Assembly (NCBI GenBank): GCA_002484335.1
Contig: DLJQ01000008.1
Location: forward strand, 53,709 to 84,993
DNA from: Flavobacteriales bacterium UBA7612
GTDB taxonomy: Bacteria; Bacteroidota; Bacteroidia; Flavobacteriales; Weeksellaceae
DNA: 31,285 nucleotides
Reading direction: 5' to 3'
Positions 16,724-25,056 of this stretch are shown piece after piece. The notes beneath the pieces are model-generated. The model made no database searches. It saw only the letters and a list, made by a program, of their open reading frames with translations, and was not told the DNA's origin. The position numbers and the translations under genes were made by a program. Numbering within the stretch: position 1 is the first letter of the stretch; every line of letters starts with the position of its first letter.

Positions 16724-17158
16724 ATGAGTTTTAATATAGAAAATTATAATGTAGAATATAAACAACAAATTTTAGATGTTTGGGAGAAATCTGTTCTAGA
16801 AACACACCATTTTTTGAATAAGAAAGATTTTATTGAAATAAAAGAATTTCTTTACAATTTTGATTTTGAGATTTTAGATGTTTATTGTTTAATAGAGAAT
16901 GAAATAGTAATAGGCTTTTTAGCTTTACAGAATAAAAAAATTGAAATGTTATTCTTAGATCCCAAATTTATAGGTAAAGGATTAGGTAAAAAAATGCTAG
17001 ATTTTGCAGTATTAACTCTTCATGCAAATAAGGTAGATGTTAATGAACAAAATAATCATGCGAAGGAATTTTATGAAAAATTCGGATTTAAGATCTATGA
17101 AAGAACAGAAAAAGATGATTTAGGAAAAGATTATCCAATATTAAAAATGAAACTCTAA
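16724..17158 (+). CDS. GNAT-family N-acetyltransferase (YjaB-like)
   Basis: 144 residues. GNAT enzymes move an acetyl group from acetyl-CoA to an amine. The acetyl-CoA loop is FIGKGLGKKMLDFA (about 86-99, R/Q-x-x-G-x-G/A pattern), and the fold ends with the NEQNNHAKEFYEKFGFKIYE block common to the family. The N-terminal VWEKSVLETHHFL resembles the putative acetyltransferase YjaB group. Substrate unknown. A second GNAT gene follows after 42 bp on the same strand, possibly in the same transcript. Confidence 0.88.
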   Translation: MSFNIENYNVEYKQQILDVWEKSVLETHHFLNKKDFIEIKEFLYNFDFEILDVYCLIENEIVIGFLALQNKKIEMLFLDPKFIGKGLGKKMLDFAVLTLHANKVDVNEQNNHAKEFYEKFGFKIYERTEKDDLGKDYPILKMKL

Positions 17159-17200
17159 TTTATTTTGTAGTTATTTATTTTGATGTGAATTTAATAAAAA

Positions 17201-17671
17201 ATGATAAAAAGAGTAAATAAAGATTTGAAAAGTAATGTAAAAAAGATATTTACAGAGTGTTGGAATACAGATTTTATGGTATCTAAATCCAAAGTTCATT
17301 ATATAGATAATCTCGAGTCTTTTGTATATATAAAAAATAAAGAAATTATAGGTATAATAACATTTACGATTGATAATAATGAAATTGAAATTGTTTCTTT
17401 AGATAGCTTTATAGAAAATAAAGGAATAGGAACGGCATTGATTAACGAAGTAATAGAACTATTTAGGTCTTATCAATATAATAAACTTTGGCTTATTACA
17501 ACAAATGATAATTTGAATGCATTAAAATTTTATCAAAAACGAGGTTTTATTATAACAGATATTTACATTAATGCTATTGAAAAATCAAGAAAATTAAAAC
17601 CTTCTATTCCTATATTGGGATATGATAATATTGCTATTCTACACGAAATACAATTAAATTATTATAAATAA
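17201..17671 (+). CDS. GNAT-family N-acetyltransferase
   Basis: 156 residues. The acetyl-CoA binding loop is ENKGIGTALINEVIELF (about 77-93), followed by LWLITTNDNLNALKFYQKRG, both characteristic of GNAT enzymes. An LKPSIPILGYDNIAILHEI tail follows, as in small single-domain members acting on free amines or proteins. It differs clearly from the GNAT gene upstream (no close sequence match), so the pair is not a recent duplication. Substrate unknown. The gap to the AraC gene downstream (about 100 bp) shows no terminator. Confidence 0.88.
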   Translation: MIKRVNKDLKSNVKKIFTECWNTDFMVSKSKVHYIDNLESFVYIKNKEIIGIITFTIDNNEIEIVSLDSFIENKGIGTALINEVIELFRSYQYNKLWLITTNDNLNALKFYQKRGFIITDIYINAIEKSRKLKPSIPILGYDNIAILHEIQLNYYK

Positions 17672-17772
17672 TAATTGATTTACATTTTGATTATTCTCTT
17701 AAAAATGTTCTTTTTTTTAATATTTAATTTCAATTTAGCATGAAATATCTAAATTTTAAATAAAAATAAGTA

Positions 17773-18591
17773 ATGCAAATTGCGCCAATAAAAGAATTAG
17801 TACCCTACATTAAACATTATCTTTTTTTAGAAAGTGAAAGTGATTTTAATTTAAAAAAACTCCGTTTATTTTCAGATGGAAATACAGGTATGGTATTTAC
17901 TTTTACAGCTAGTTTATATATCAATAATTCTGAGACTAAAATTTTTAAATATCCAGATTCATTTTTATATGGTCAAATAAGTGCTTTCAAAGATTTATTT
18001 TTAACTAAAAATACTAAAATAATTATAGTTGTATTTCAACCTTATGGAATCAATCATCTTTTAGGTATTCCAGCAATAGAGTTGAGAGATGAAATAACGT
18101 CAATAACAGAATTGTTAGGAAAAAATGGAGAAGAACTTTACGAAAGATTATCTGAAGAAAGTAAATTAGATTTAAGATTAAATATTTTAAATAATTTCTT
18201 CATTGAGCAAGTTATTAAAAGACAATCTGTAAATAAAAATTTTATTCCATCTTTATTGTCTTTTATTTTGAAAAATAAAGGACAAGTAACTTCAACTCAA
18301 TTAGAAAATTATTCAGGCTATACAGAAAGACATATTCAAAGAATATTTAAAGAATCGATAGGATTAAATCCTAAAAAATATGGAAATATAGTCATGCTTC
18401 ATAATTTTTTAAATCTTTTAAAAAGTAGAACAATAGATAAAAATTTAACGAATTTATCTTATGAAGCAGGCTATGCTGACCAAGCACATTTAATTAAAGA
18501 ATTTAAAAAATATACAGGAATTACACCTACTGAATATCTTAATAATACAAGTCGATTAGCAGTTAATTTTTTCGAAATAAAACTAGAATAA
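17773..18591 (+). CDS. AraC-family transcriptional regulator
   Basis: 272 residues. The DNA-binding domain occupies about residues 165-255, with SYEAGYADQAHLIKEFKKYT then GITPTEYL as the second helix-turn-helix and signature. The N-terminal part (MQIAPIKELVPYIKHYLFLE, VFQPYGINHLLGIP) fits the group of AraC proteins with a compact beta-rich sensing domain. It precedes a nitrilase-family gene by 82 bp on the same strand, which it may control; this is inference. Confidence 0.9.
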   Translation: MQIAPIKELVPYIKHYLFLESESDFNLKKLRLFSDGNTGMVFTFTASLYINNSETKIFKYPDSFLYGQISAFKDLFLTKNTKIIIVVFQPYGINHLLGIPAIELRDEITSITELLGKNGEELYERLSEESKLDLRLNILNNFFIEQVIKRQSVNKNFIPSLLSFILKNKGQVTSTQLENYSGYTERHIQRIFKESIGLNPKKYGNIVMLHNFLNLLKSRTIDKNLTNLSYEAGYADQAHLIKEFKKYTGITPTEYLNNTSRLAVNFFEIKLE

Positions 18592-18673
18592 ATTCATAGT
18601 GATGTCGGTTTTATACAATTCTTAAATTTCCTCATAAACTATTTTTGTTCCATACTTTTTAAACTCAAATAAA

Positions 18674-19633
18674 ATGGACAAAATAAAAATTTCATCTGCT
18701 CAATTCGAGACCAGAAATAATGATAAAATTTATAATTTATCAATCATAGAAAAACTTGCAAAAAAAGCATCACAAGAAGGTGCAGATGTAATAGCTTTTC
18801 ATGAATGCTCAATAACAGGCTATTCTTTTGCAAGATTTTTAAATAGGGAACAAATGATTGATTTAGCAGAATATGTTCCTAATGGAGAAAGTACAAAGAA
18901 GTTAATTGAAATTGCAACGAAATATAATATTGTAATTCTAGCAGGCTTGTTTGAAAAAGATGAAAATGATAATTTATTTAAATCATATATCTGCATCGAT
19001 AAAAATGGATTGATAGCTAAACATCATAAATTACATCCTTTTATTAATCCACATTTAACAGCAGGAAATAGTTATACAATTTTTGAAATTAATGGGTGGA
19101 AATGTGGAATTTTAATTTGTTATGATAATAATGTAATTGAAAATGTGAGAGCAACAAAACTTCTTGGGGCTGATATAATTTTCATGCCTCATGTAACGAT
19201 GTGTACACCATCTTCTAGACCAGGAGCAGGTTTTGTGGATCCAATATTATGGGAAAATAGAGAGGTTGATCCAACTTCATTGAGATTAGAGTTTGATGGA
19301 ATGAAAGGAAGGGCTTGGTTAATGAAATGGTTACCAGCAAGAGCTTATGATAATGGTATTTATGTTGTTTTTTCTAATGCTATAGGAATGGACGACGATC
19401 AATTGAAAAATGGATGTTCTATGATACTTGATCCGTTTGGAGATATTTTAGCTGAATGTAGAGATCTTGATGATAGTTTTGTTACAGTAACAATTACTTC
19501 AGATAAATTAATTGCAGCTGGAGGTTATCGTTATGTAAATGCTCGAAGACCTAGTTTGTATAAAGATATTATAGGTAAAGAACACGAATCAGAACAAAAA
19601 GTTGTTTGGATGAACGAAGATAGTAATGAATAA
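18674..19633 (+). CDS. Nitrilase-superfamily carbon-nitrogen hydrolase
   Basis: 319 residues. The superfamily hydrolyses amides, nitriles or carbamoyl groups through a Glu-Lys-Cys triad, and all three are visible: E44 in FHECSITGY, K119 in KHHKLHP, and C149 in GILICYDNN. The first block KISSAQFETRNND and the GADIIFMPHVT strand also fit. The substrate is not clear; amidase or N-carbamoyl amine hydrolase activity is the most likely. The C-terminal part is a little longer than in simple amidases. It lies 82 bp behind the AraC regulator and 64 bp before a lipoprotein gene. Confidence 0.9.
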   Translation: MDKIKISSAQFETRNNDKIYNLSIIEKLAKKASQEGADVIAFHECSITGYSFARFLNREQMIDLAEYVPNGESTKKLIEIATKYNIVILAGLFEKDENDNLFKSYICIDKNGLIAKHHKLHPFINPHLTAGNSYTIFEINGWKCGILICYDNNVIENVRATKLLGADIIFMPHVTMCTPSSRPGAGFVDPILWENREVDPTSLRLEFDGMKGRAWLMKWLPARAYDNGIYVVFSNAIGMDDDQLKNGCSMILDPFGDILAECRDLDDSFVTVTITSDKLIAAGGYRYVNARRPSLYKDIIGKEHESEQKVVWMNEDSNE

Positions 19634-19697
19634 TAAATATATATTACTAATAATCAGAAACTAATTTTTGTAATTTTGATTTATTAAAATCACTTAT

Positions 19698-20333
19698 ATG
19701 TCTACAACTAAAAAGCTATTTACAAATAGTTTATTATTTCTTTTTCTTCTGTGTGTATTCTCTTGTGAAAAAAGGATAGAATCAAATCATGATGAACCCA
19801 ATACTATAGAAAAAAGTGAAACAAAAAAAATATCTTTCGAAGATTTAGAAATATTAGATATTGATAGTGCTTTGTTTAATGGAAAAATTAAAAGATTTTT
19901 TCCTTTGAAAGATTTTGAAAAATATTTTGGTAAACCAGATAGTATTGTTTCTGTTGATACAATAGGAGTTTGTTCGTTTGTTTTTATGGGAGATAATGGA
20001 TATAAGAATCCAAATGATAAAATGTTATATAAAAATGGTTCTGAATTCGAAATGAGCGATGGTGAAGTAGCTATTAGTAAATTTAGATTTAATGATAATA
20101 ACTATATTAAGTATAATAATATTATTCTAAATTCTACTACTACAGTAGATGAACTAAGTAAATTGTTTCCTAATGCAATTAGTAAAATATATATTTTAGA
20201 CGTTTATAATGAAGGTAAACTACAAGTTTTTGATTTAAGAGAAGGTGATTACCCTGATTCTGATGGAGATCATATGAAATTTTTTCTTAGAAATGGAAAA
20301 TTATCTTTTATGTATTGGTGGTCTCCATGTTAG
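19698..20333 (+). CDS. Putative lipoprotein, unrecognised
   Basis: 211 residues. A lipoprotein signal ends in a lipobox (LLCVFSC, acylated Cys at about 23), after which the mature chain begins EKRIESNHDEPN. The body has two helix-type blocks (FPLKDFEKYFGKPDS and NSTTTVDELSKLFPNA), each behind a beta strand, and ends in FFLRNGKLSFMYWW. This overall plan recalls the three tandem secreted paralogs at 8594-10204, and it may be a distant relative. Function unknown. It is transcribed like its neighbours, with no terminator in the following 94-bp gap. Confidence 0.65.
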   Translation: MSTTKKLFTNSLLFLFLLCVFSCEKRIESNHDEPNTIEKSETKKISFEDLEILDIDSALFNGKIKRFFPLKDFEKYFGKPDSIVSVDTIGVCSFVFMGDNGYKNPNDKMLYKNGSEFEMSDGEVAISKFRFNDNNYIKYNNIILNSTTTVDELSKLFPNAISKIYILDVYNEGKLQVFDLREGDYPDSDGDHMKFFLRNGKLSFMYWWSPC

Positions 20334-20427
20334 TTTTATTTATTAAACAATAAAATTTAGATATAGTAATAAATGAATACATAGTATTTGCATTTTTATA
20401 TTTGTTGTATATAAAATAATAATATAA

Positions 20428-20946
20428 ATGAATATTTTAGCAATTATAGGTAGCGCAACAGAAGAATCGTCTAATTTGAAATTAGTAGAATATATTACAG
20501 ATCATTTTGAATCGATGAATATTGAAATTTTTAATGATCTTAAAAATTTACCTCACTTTGATACTTCAATTACTGATGAAAATACTCCTGAAACTGTTCA
20601 AGCAATAAAATCTAGAATAGAAAAAGCAGATGGAATTATTTTTTCGACTCCAGAATATATTTTTAGTATCCCAAGTGGATTAAAAAATTTGTTAGAATGG
20701 TGTGTTTCTTCCGTTATTTTTACCAATAAACCAGTTTCTATTATTACAGCTTCTGCAAGTGGAGAAAGAGGACATGAAGAATTAAAATTAATTTTAGAAA
20801 CATTAGGAGCTAAAGTCTCAGAAGATAATAATTTGTTGATAAAAGGAATAAAAGGAAGGTTTGATAATTCTAGTCAATTAAATGATCAAACAGCAAATGA
20901 GTTAAATATTACAATCAATCATTTTATAAAAACGGTAGAAGGTTGA
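20428..20946 (+). CDS. NAD(P)H-dependent FMN reductase family protein
   Basis: 172 residues with a flavodoxin-like fold. ILAIIGSATEESSNLKLVEY is the N-terminal FMN phosphate-binding strand and loop, STPEYIFSIPSGLKNLLEWC is the family signature around the flavin, and ITASASGERGHEELKLILET continues the fold. Members reduce flavins, quinones, azo dyes or metals with NAD(P)H. An ATP- or metal-linked role is not indicated. A TATATTTG box at 20397-20404 may be its -7 element. It is followed by structured element copy 2. Confidence 0.9.
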   Translation: MNILAIIGSATEESSNLKLVEYITDHFESMNIEIFNDLKNLPHFDTSITDENTPETVQAIKSRIEKADGIIFSTPEYIFSIPSGLKNLLEWCVSSVIFTNKPVSIITASASGERGHEELKLILETLGAKVSEDNNLLIKGIKGRFDNSSQLNDQTANELNITINHFIKTVEG

Positions 20947-20967
20947 ATTTGATATTTTAATATTTCT

Positions 20968-21044
20968 GCGTTAGTGATTGCAATGGAAATCCTTTTCCTC
21001 AGAAAAAGATTGGAATGTAAAGCACGTCGGAACGGAACGCCCCA
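20968..21044 (-). repeat. Structured intergenic element, copy 2 (inverted)
   Basis: On the minus strand it reads GGGGCGTTCC, a TCGGG-like block (reduced here), ATTCCAATCTTTTTC, a 7-nt apex, GAAAAGGATTTCCATTGCAA, TCACTAACGC. The ends pair (GCGTT/AACGC) and the inner ATCTTTT/AAAAGGAT pairs. It is the shortest copy because the inner hairpin is short. It lies between the flavin reductase and the next gene. Confidence 0.75.
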
Positions 21045-21122
21045 ATTAATTTTAATTATTTACATAAGTTAAAGTTATGATTAATTGTACTAAATTTAAG
21101 CTTACTAATTTAAAATGTATAT

Positions 21123-21713
21123 ATGCGAAAAATTTTTACTCTTTTTCTTTTGTTTTTGGTTGTTTCTTTAAATGCACAGAAAATTAAAACAAGCTATAAA
21201 ATTTCTTTTTGTGGAAAACCGCAAACACTAACTTTAATACAATATAATGATGGAACTGTATTAGGTTTTTTAGAAACAGATTTTTCTAAGCAAGCTCAGA
21301 TGCGAAAAGGAACAAGTATCCCAATTAAAATTAAGACAGAGATTACTGATGCACAAACAAAAAGATTATTTGATGATTTGAATGATTTAGGAATAGAATC
21401 TTTGGTTAATTGTAATACAGATAAGGAATGTAAATCAGTTACTTTTTTAGATGGTAATGATTTAATAATAGATCTTTTATTGGAGGATGGAACAGAGAAG
21501 AGGTTTGATTATATGAATATTTATCCATTGTCTGATATAAATACCGTAGAAGAAGAAACTGAACTGAGAAAAAAGGTACAGAGTATAGTTACAACAATAG
21601 ATCAAATACTCCATTTAAAGGAGATGTTTCATAATGTTTCTAGGGATTTAGAAACAGGATATTATTATTGTTATTTAGATGATATGTCTACAAATTGCAT
21701 TAATAAAAAATAG
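21123..21713 (+). CDS. Secreted protein of unknown function
   Basis: 196 residues. A signal peptide (ending VVSLNAQ) precedes a mature chain with KTSYKISFCGKPQTLTLIQY, a beta-rich middle (LEDGTEKRFDYMNIY), a helical part (VQSIVTTIDQILHL), and four to five Cys residues spread over the chain (for example NCNTDKEC and YYYCYLD), which could form disulfides after export. No family is recognised. Monocistronic by position: structured element upstream, strong terminator downstream. Confidence 0.7.
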   Translation: MRKIFTLFLLFLVVSLNAQKIKTSYKISFCGKPQTLTLIQYNDGTVLGFLETDFSKQAQMRKGTSIPIKIKTEITDAQTKRLFDDLNDLGIESLVNCNTDKECKSVTFLDGNDLIIDLLLEDGTEKRFDYMNIYPLSDINTVEEETELRKKVQSIVTTIDQILHLKEMFHNVSRDLETGYYYCYLDDMSTNCINKK

Positions 21714-21723
21714 TAATTAAATA

Positions 21724-21759
21724 AAAAATAGGATTTCAATTTATTGAAATCCTATTTTT
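21724..21759. terminator. Bidirectional terminator
   Basis: A 17-bp perfect stem (21724-21740 and 21743-21759, AAAAATAGGATTTCAAT on the left) has a 2-nt apex and A/T runs on both sides. It serves the secreted protein gene on the left and the aldo/keto reductase on the right. Confidence 0.9.
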
Positions 21760-21792
21760 AAAAGTTGAATTTTGGATATTTCTTTCTGATTG

Positions 21793-22794
21793 TTAATTAT
21801 TGACCAATTTCATAGCATCCTCGCTATAACGATCACCAACATTAGGATATTTCTCAAGAATTTTAGAAATATTTTCTAAATCGCTTGTATTTAATTCTAA
21901 GTCGACTGAACCAGCATTTTCTTCTAATCGAGATGCTTTACGTGTACCAGGAATTGGAATTATATTTTCTCCTTGTGCCAAAACCCATGCAATAGCTAGT
22001 TGAGCTGGAGTTGCACCTTTTTTATTTGCAAATGCAGCAAACTCACTAACTAAATTTTGGTTATTTTGTAATGCTTCACCATTATTACGAGGAATAAAAT
22101 TTCTGAAATCAGAACTGTCCAATTTGCTTAAATCTAATTTATTTGTTACCAAACCTCTAGAAAGAGGAGAGTAGGGAACAAGAGAAATTCCTAAATCATT
22201 TAATGTAGGCAAAATATCTGTTTCTACATTTCTTGTTAATAAAGAATATTCACTTTGTAAAGCAGCAATTGGGTGTATTGCATTCGCTTTTTTTATTGAC
22301 TCTGCCGATGCTTCACTAAGACCTAAGTATTTTACTTTTCCTTCTTTTACTAATTCTGCCATTGCACCAACAGTTTCTTCGATTGGAATAGTTGGATCTA
22401 CACGATGAGCATAATATAAATCTATAGTATCTATTTTTAGTCTTTTTAAACTATCTTCTACAGCAATTTTTATCCATTGTGGTGAACCGTCAAAGTAAGT
22501 TTCATTCGCATTACTTGGTCGACTAATACCATCTCTAAAACGAAAACCAAATTTAGTAGCAATAAATACTTTTTCTCTATTAGGAACCAATACTTTTGAT
22601 AATAATTCTTCATTCGCTCCATTTCCATACATATCTGCTGTATCCCAAAAATTAATACCAAGATCCAAGGCTTTGTGAAGAGTCGCTATGTTTTCATTTT
22701 CATATGATTTTCCATAAGCAAAGCTCATTCCCATGCAACCTAAACCAATAGCGGAAATATTTTCGTTTGTATTTCCTAGTTTTCTATATTTCAT
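21793..22794 (-). CDS. Aldo/keto reductase
   Basis: 333 residues. It reduces aldehydes or ketones with NADPH in a TIM barrel. The catalytic tetrad is visible: D51 and Y56 in FWDTADMYG, K81 in FIATKFGF, and H130 in LYYAHRVDP. The N-terminal IGLGCMGMSFAYG and the C-terminal IPIPGTRKASRLEENAGSVD, which holds the cofactor phosphate, place it near the general AKR13/YajO-like stress reductases. It lies 78 bp behind an AraC regulator on the same strand, the likely controller. Confidence 0.94.
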   Translation of the reverse strand: MKYRKLGNTNENISAIGLGCMGMSFAYGKSYENENIATLHKALDLGINFWDTADMYGNGANEELLSKVLVPNREKVFIATKFGFRFRDGISRPSNANETYFDGSPQWIKIAVEDSLKRLKIDTIDLYYAHRVDPTIPIEETVGAMAELVKEGKVKYLGLSEASAESIKKANAIHPIAALQSEYSLLTRNVETDILPTLNDLGISLVPYSPLSRGLVTNKLDLSKLDSSDFRNFIPRNNGEALQNNQNLVSEFAAFANKKGATPAQLAIAWVLAQGENIIPIPGTRKASRLEENAGSVDLELNTSDLENISKILEKYPNVGDRYSEDAMKLVNN

Positions 22795-22872
22795 ATCATT
22801 ATTTTTATAAGAACAAAATTAGATGAGGTTGATAGAATAAATTTGTAGTATTCAAACAATCAATTATAAATT

Positions 22873-23802
22873 TCAAATCGATCGTCGGTATTCCGAAGGA
22901 GAACTCTCTATATGTTTTTTAAAGAAATTTGTAAAGTAAGCTTGTGACTCGAAACCTAGACTATAAGCAATTTCAGAAATAGACCAAGATGTATGCTGTA
23001 ACAGAGCTTTTGCTTCTGTAGCAATCCTATCTTGTATAATTTCGGTAGTTGTTTTATTTGTTTCATTTTTCACAGATCTATTTAAGTGGTTTGTATGTAC
23101 ACATAAATGTTCAGCAAAAATTTTAGCAGTATTCAATTCTAGGCGGATATGTGGACTATCAATAGGAAATTGTCTTTCTAGTAATTCCATAAACAATTGT
23201 GTGATTCTTCCCGAAGCATTGTTGTTTACCTTAAAATCATCTGGTTCTTGCATTTTCATTCCCTCATGCAATAAAACATGCAAATAACTTCTAATTAAAT
23301 CATAGCGATGCTCGTAAGATCCTTGTATTTCATTGGACATAGACAAAAACATATAATTGACTTGTTCTTGTTGTAGCTCATTCAAGAAAAAAATAGGTCG
23401 TTTGTTTAGCTGAAACAAAGGAGAGTTTTGTAAATGACCAACTTTTTCATCATGATTCAGAAAATAATCATTAAACAAACAAAACCAACCTTTCTGATCT
23501 TCATTCTCTGCTTCCCAAGCATAAGGAACTCTAGGATTAGAGAACAAAAGAGCAGGTTTATCTATATAAATATGTTTATCAGCATAATATAAAGTTCCTT
23601 TGCCTATAATATAAGAAATTTTGTAGTAATCTCTTCTACTATAAGGACTAAGGAAAGAACATACATCTCTTGTAAAAACATTAAAATGACCTTTTCCTGC
23701 ATTATCTTGTTCTAATTTTAAAGGGTTTGCTTGTGGTGCACGTTTATACAATTGTTCTATACTTTCTACTTTAGGCATACTAACTGAATTTATAAAATTC
23801 AA
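22873..23802 (-). CDS. AraC-family transcriptional regulator
   Basis: 309 residues. A cupin-like N-terminal domain (YADKHIYIDKPALLFSNPRV) is followed by a C-terminal AraC domain: NTAKIFAEHLCVHTNHLNRS and WSISEIAYSLGFESQAYFTN, then FFKKHIESSPSEYR. It is transcribed toward the aldo/keto reductase (78-bp gap, no terminator), so the two are probably one unit and it may respond to carbonyl stress. The inducer is not known. Structured element copy 3 lies directly upstream, ending its head about 48 bp from the start codon. Confidence 0.9.
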   Translation of the reverse strand: MNFINSVSMPKVESIEQLYKRAPQANPLKLEQDNAGKGHFNVFTRDVCSFLSPYSRRDYYKISYIIGKGTLYYADKHIYIDKPALLFSNPRVPYAWEAENEDQKGWFCLFNDYFLNHDEKVGHLQNSPLFQLNKRPIFFLNELQQEQVNYMFLSMSNEIQGSYEHRYDLIRSYLHVLLHEGMKMQEPDDFKVNNNASGRITQLFMELLERQFPIDSPHIRLELNTAKIFAEHLCVHTNHLNRSVKNETNKTTTEIIQDRIATEAKALLQHTSWSISEIAYSLGFESQAYFTNFFKKHIESSPSEYRRSI

Positions 23803-23849
23803 ATATACTTTCTTTTTTTAATAAGCTCTTATTTTGATTAAATTTATTT

Positions 23850-23949
23850 TGGGCAACCGAGCGGGCTTTTTCGCTATATCTTTTATAAACGATAATTTAA
23901 TTAAAATCTGATTTCGTTTATAAAAGGATGCCGCTTCAATCCCTGTTGC
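23850..23949 (+). repeat. Structured intergenic element, copy 3
   Basis: Blocks: TGGGCAACCGA, GCGGGCTTTTTCGCTATATC, then a long inner stem (ATCTTTTATAAACGA at 23878-23892 with TCGTTTATAAAAGGAT at 23914-23929), GCCGCTTCAATCCCT, GTTGC. The end pair is GCAAC (23853-23857) with GTTGC (23945-23949), where copies 1 and 2 have GCGTT with AACGC: both sides changed and pairing kept. It sits between the arginase-family gene and the AraC gene, opposite in strand to both. Confidence 0.8.
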
Positions 23950-24038
23950 AGTTTCGTATATAAAAATTACTAAAGATATTCTGTCCAATAATATTTTTGG
24001 GGGAAATTCAGTAAAAAAAAATAAAAGATATAGAAGAG

Positions 24039-24064
24039 TAACATGTACAAAATTGCACATGTTA
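24039..24064. other. Short inverted repeat, possible operator
   Basis: TAACATGTACAA (24039-24050) faces TTGCACATGTTA (24053-24064), 11 of 12 positions pairing with a 2-nt centre. It lies between the end of the arginase-family gene and the start of the AraC gene. It has no T-run and could be a protein-binding site or a remnant; not assignable. Confidence 0.4.
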
Positions 24065-24071
24065 TTCTAAA

Positions 24072-24111
24072 TTAAATCAATTATCTATTTCAAAATAGAT
24101 AATTGATTTAA
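24072..24111 (-). terminator. Terminator-like palindrome overlapping the arginase-family stop
   Basis: Two 19-bp arms (24072-24090, 24093-24111) are perfectly complementary around a CA centre (ATCTATTTCAAAATAGAT). The stop codon (24085-24087) lies in the distal arm, so the last eight or so codons of the gene form half of the hairpin. The following T-content on the minus strand is modest. Confidence 0.65.
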
Positions 24112-24957
24112 CATATTTTTTATTTTAATTGCAGTTTTTGGTAAAGGTTCAGCAATAGTAAAAGCAACAATATCATAGTTATCATTTATATTATTAATTA
24201 AATTTATAACCTCATTTACTTTAATACCATTCGGAACACCAACAACACCCGCAAATAAATCTTCAGGATCCAAAGAATCTAAGTCAAAATGTATCATAAC
24301 TTTTGATGCACCACTATTTTTCAACCAATCTAAGACTATTGTATTATCTTTTTTTAATTCTTCTGGAGATACACTTTTTATTCCTAATTCTTCTTGTCTT
24401 TCTTTCATTCCTGTATCCCATTCTCGTAAACCAACAATAAGAGCTTTAGAAGGATCTATTTTTGAAGGAAGATTTTCAGTAATTTCATCATTCCACAATC
24501 CCATACATGCAGCCAACGCCATTGCATGATAACCTGTGTAATTATCTCCGGGAACGTTTATATCAGGATGTGCATCAATCCAAATAACAGCAATATCATC
24601 AGAATAAAGAGAGGACATATATGTAAATGGTAGTACACTTACAGAACACTCACCTCCAAGAGTAATTATTTTTTTAGGTTTTTCATCTTTTATAATAGAA
24701 AGCGCTGTTTTTGTTTGTTCTAAAATTGCATCATAAGAAATAATTCCATTTTTAGTTTTTCTATTTTCTATATCTAAGGAAATAGGAATTTGAATAGTTT
24801 TTTGATTGTTTTCTGGTGCTAAAAAATTTAAAATTTGTGCTCCTAAAAAATATCCTCTAGAAACATCATCTGCCGGTATATCATTTATCCATTGAGAAAT
24901 ATCTCCTCCTTGCCATTGTGGATAAATTAAACGAAGTGTATCTTTTTCATTTTCCAT
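24085..24957 (-). CDS. Arginase-family (ureohydrolase) protein
   Basis: 290 residues. The superfamily hydrolyses guanidino or formimino groups with a two-metal centre. Ligand blocks visible are IDAHPDIN (D128, H130, D132) and HFDLDSLDP (D225, D227). The first block, GGDHS in classical arginases and agmatinases, is GGECS here (C104 in place of the His ligand), so the metal site differs. The N-terminal QWQGGDISQWIND also differs from classical enzymes and recalls the broad 'arginase family protein' group of unknown substrate. It is divergent from an HxlR regulator over 142 bp, which may control it. Exact substrate cannot be named. Confidence 0.85.
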   Translation of the reverse strand: MENEKDTLRLIYPQWQGGDISQWINDIPADDVSRGYFLGAQILNFLAPENNQKTIQIPISLDIENRKTKNGIISYDAILEQTKTALSIIKDEKPKKIITLGGECSVSVLPFTYMSSLYSDDIAVIWIDAHPDINVPGDNYTGYHAMALAACMGLWNDEITENLPSKIDPSKALIVGLREWDTGMKERQEELGIKSVSPEELKKDNTIVLDWLKNSGASKVMIHFDLDSLDPEDLFAGVVGVPNGIKVNEVINLINNINDNYDIVAFTIAEPLPKTAIKIKNMLNQLSILK

Positions 24958-25030
24958 TATTCAAATTTTATTATTTGTTATGCAAATTTATGACCTCAAT
25001 AAAATTTAAACAATTAGCGCCAAATTATTC

Positions 25031-25056
25031 GTATATAGACAAATTTGTGTGTATAG
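25031..25056. promoter_or_regulatory. Possible operator between arginase-family and HxlR genes
   Basis: A 10-bp palindrome, ACAAATTTGT (25039-25048), is flanked by TATAG on the left and TGTATAG on the right, giving a wider imperfect inverted repeat. Its place in the divergent 142-bp gap suits a HxlR or other regulator site. Inference only. Confidence 0.35.

Noticed and set aside
23818..24060. Minus-strand open frame of 80 codons between the AraC and arginase-family genes
   Set aside because: It covers structured element copy 3 and an inverted repeat; composition and lack of homologous pattern argue against a protein.
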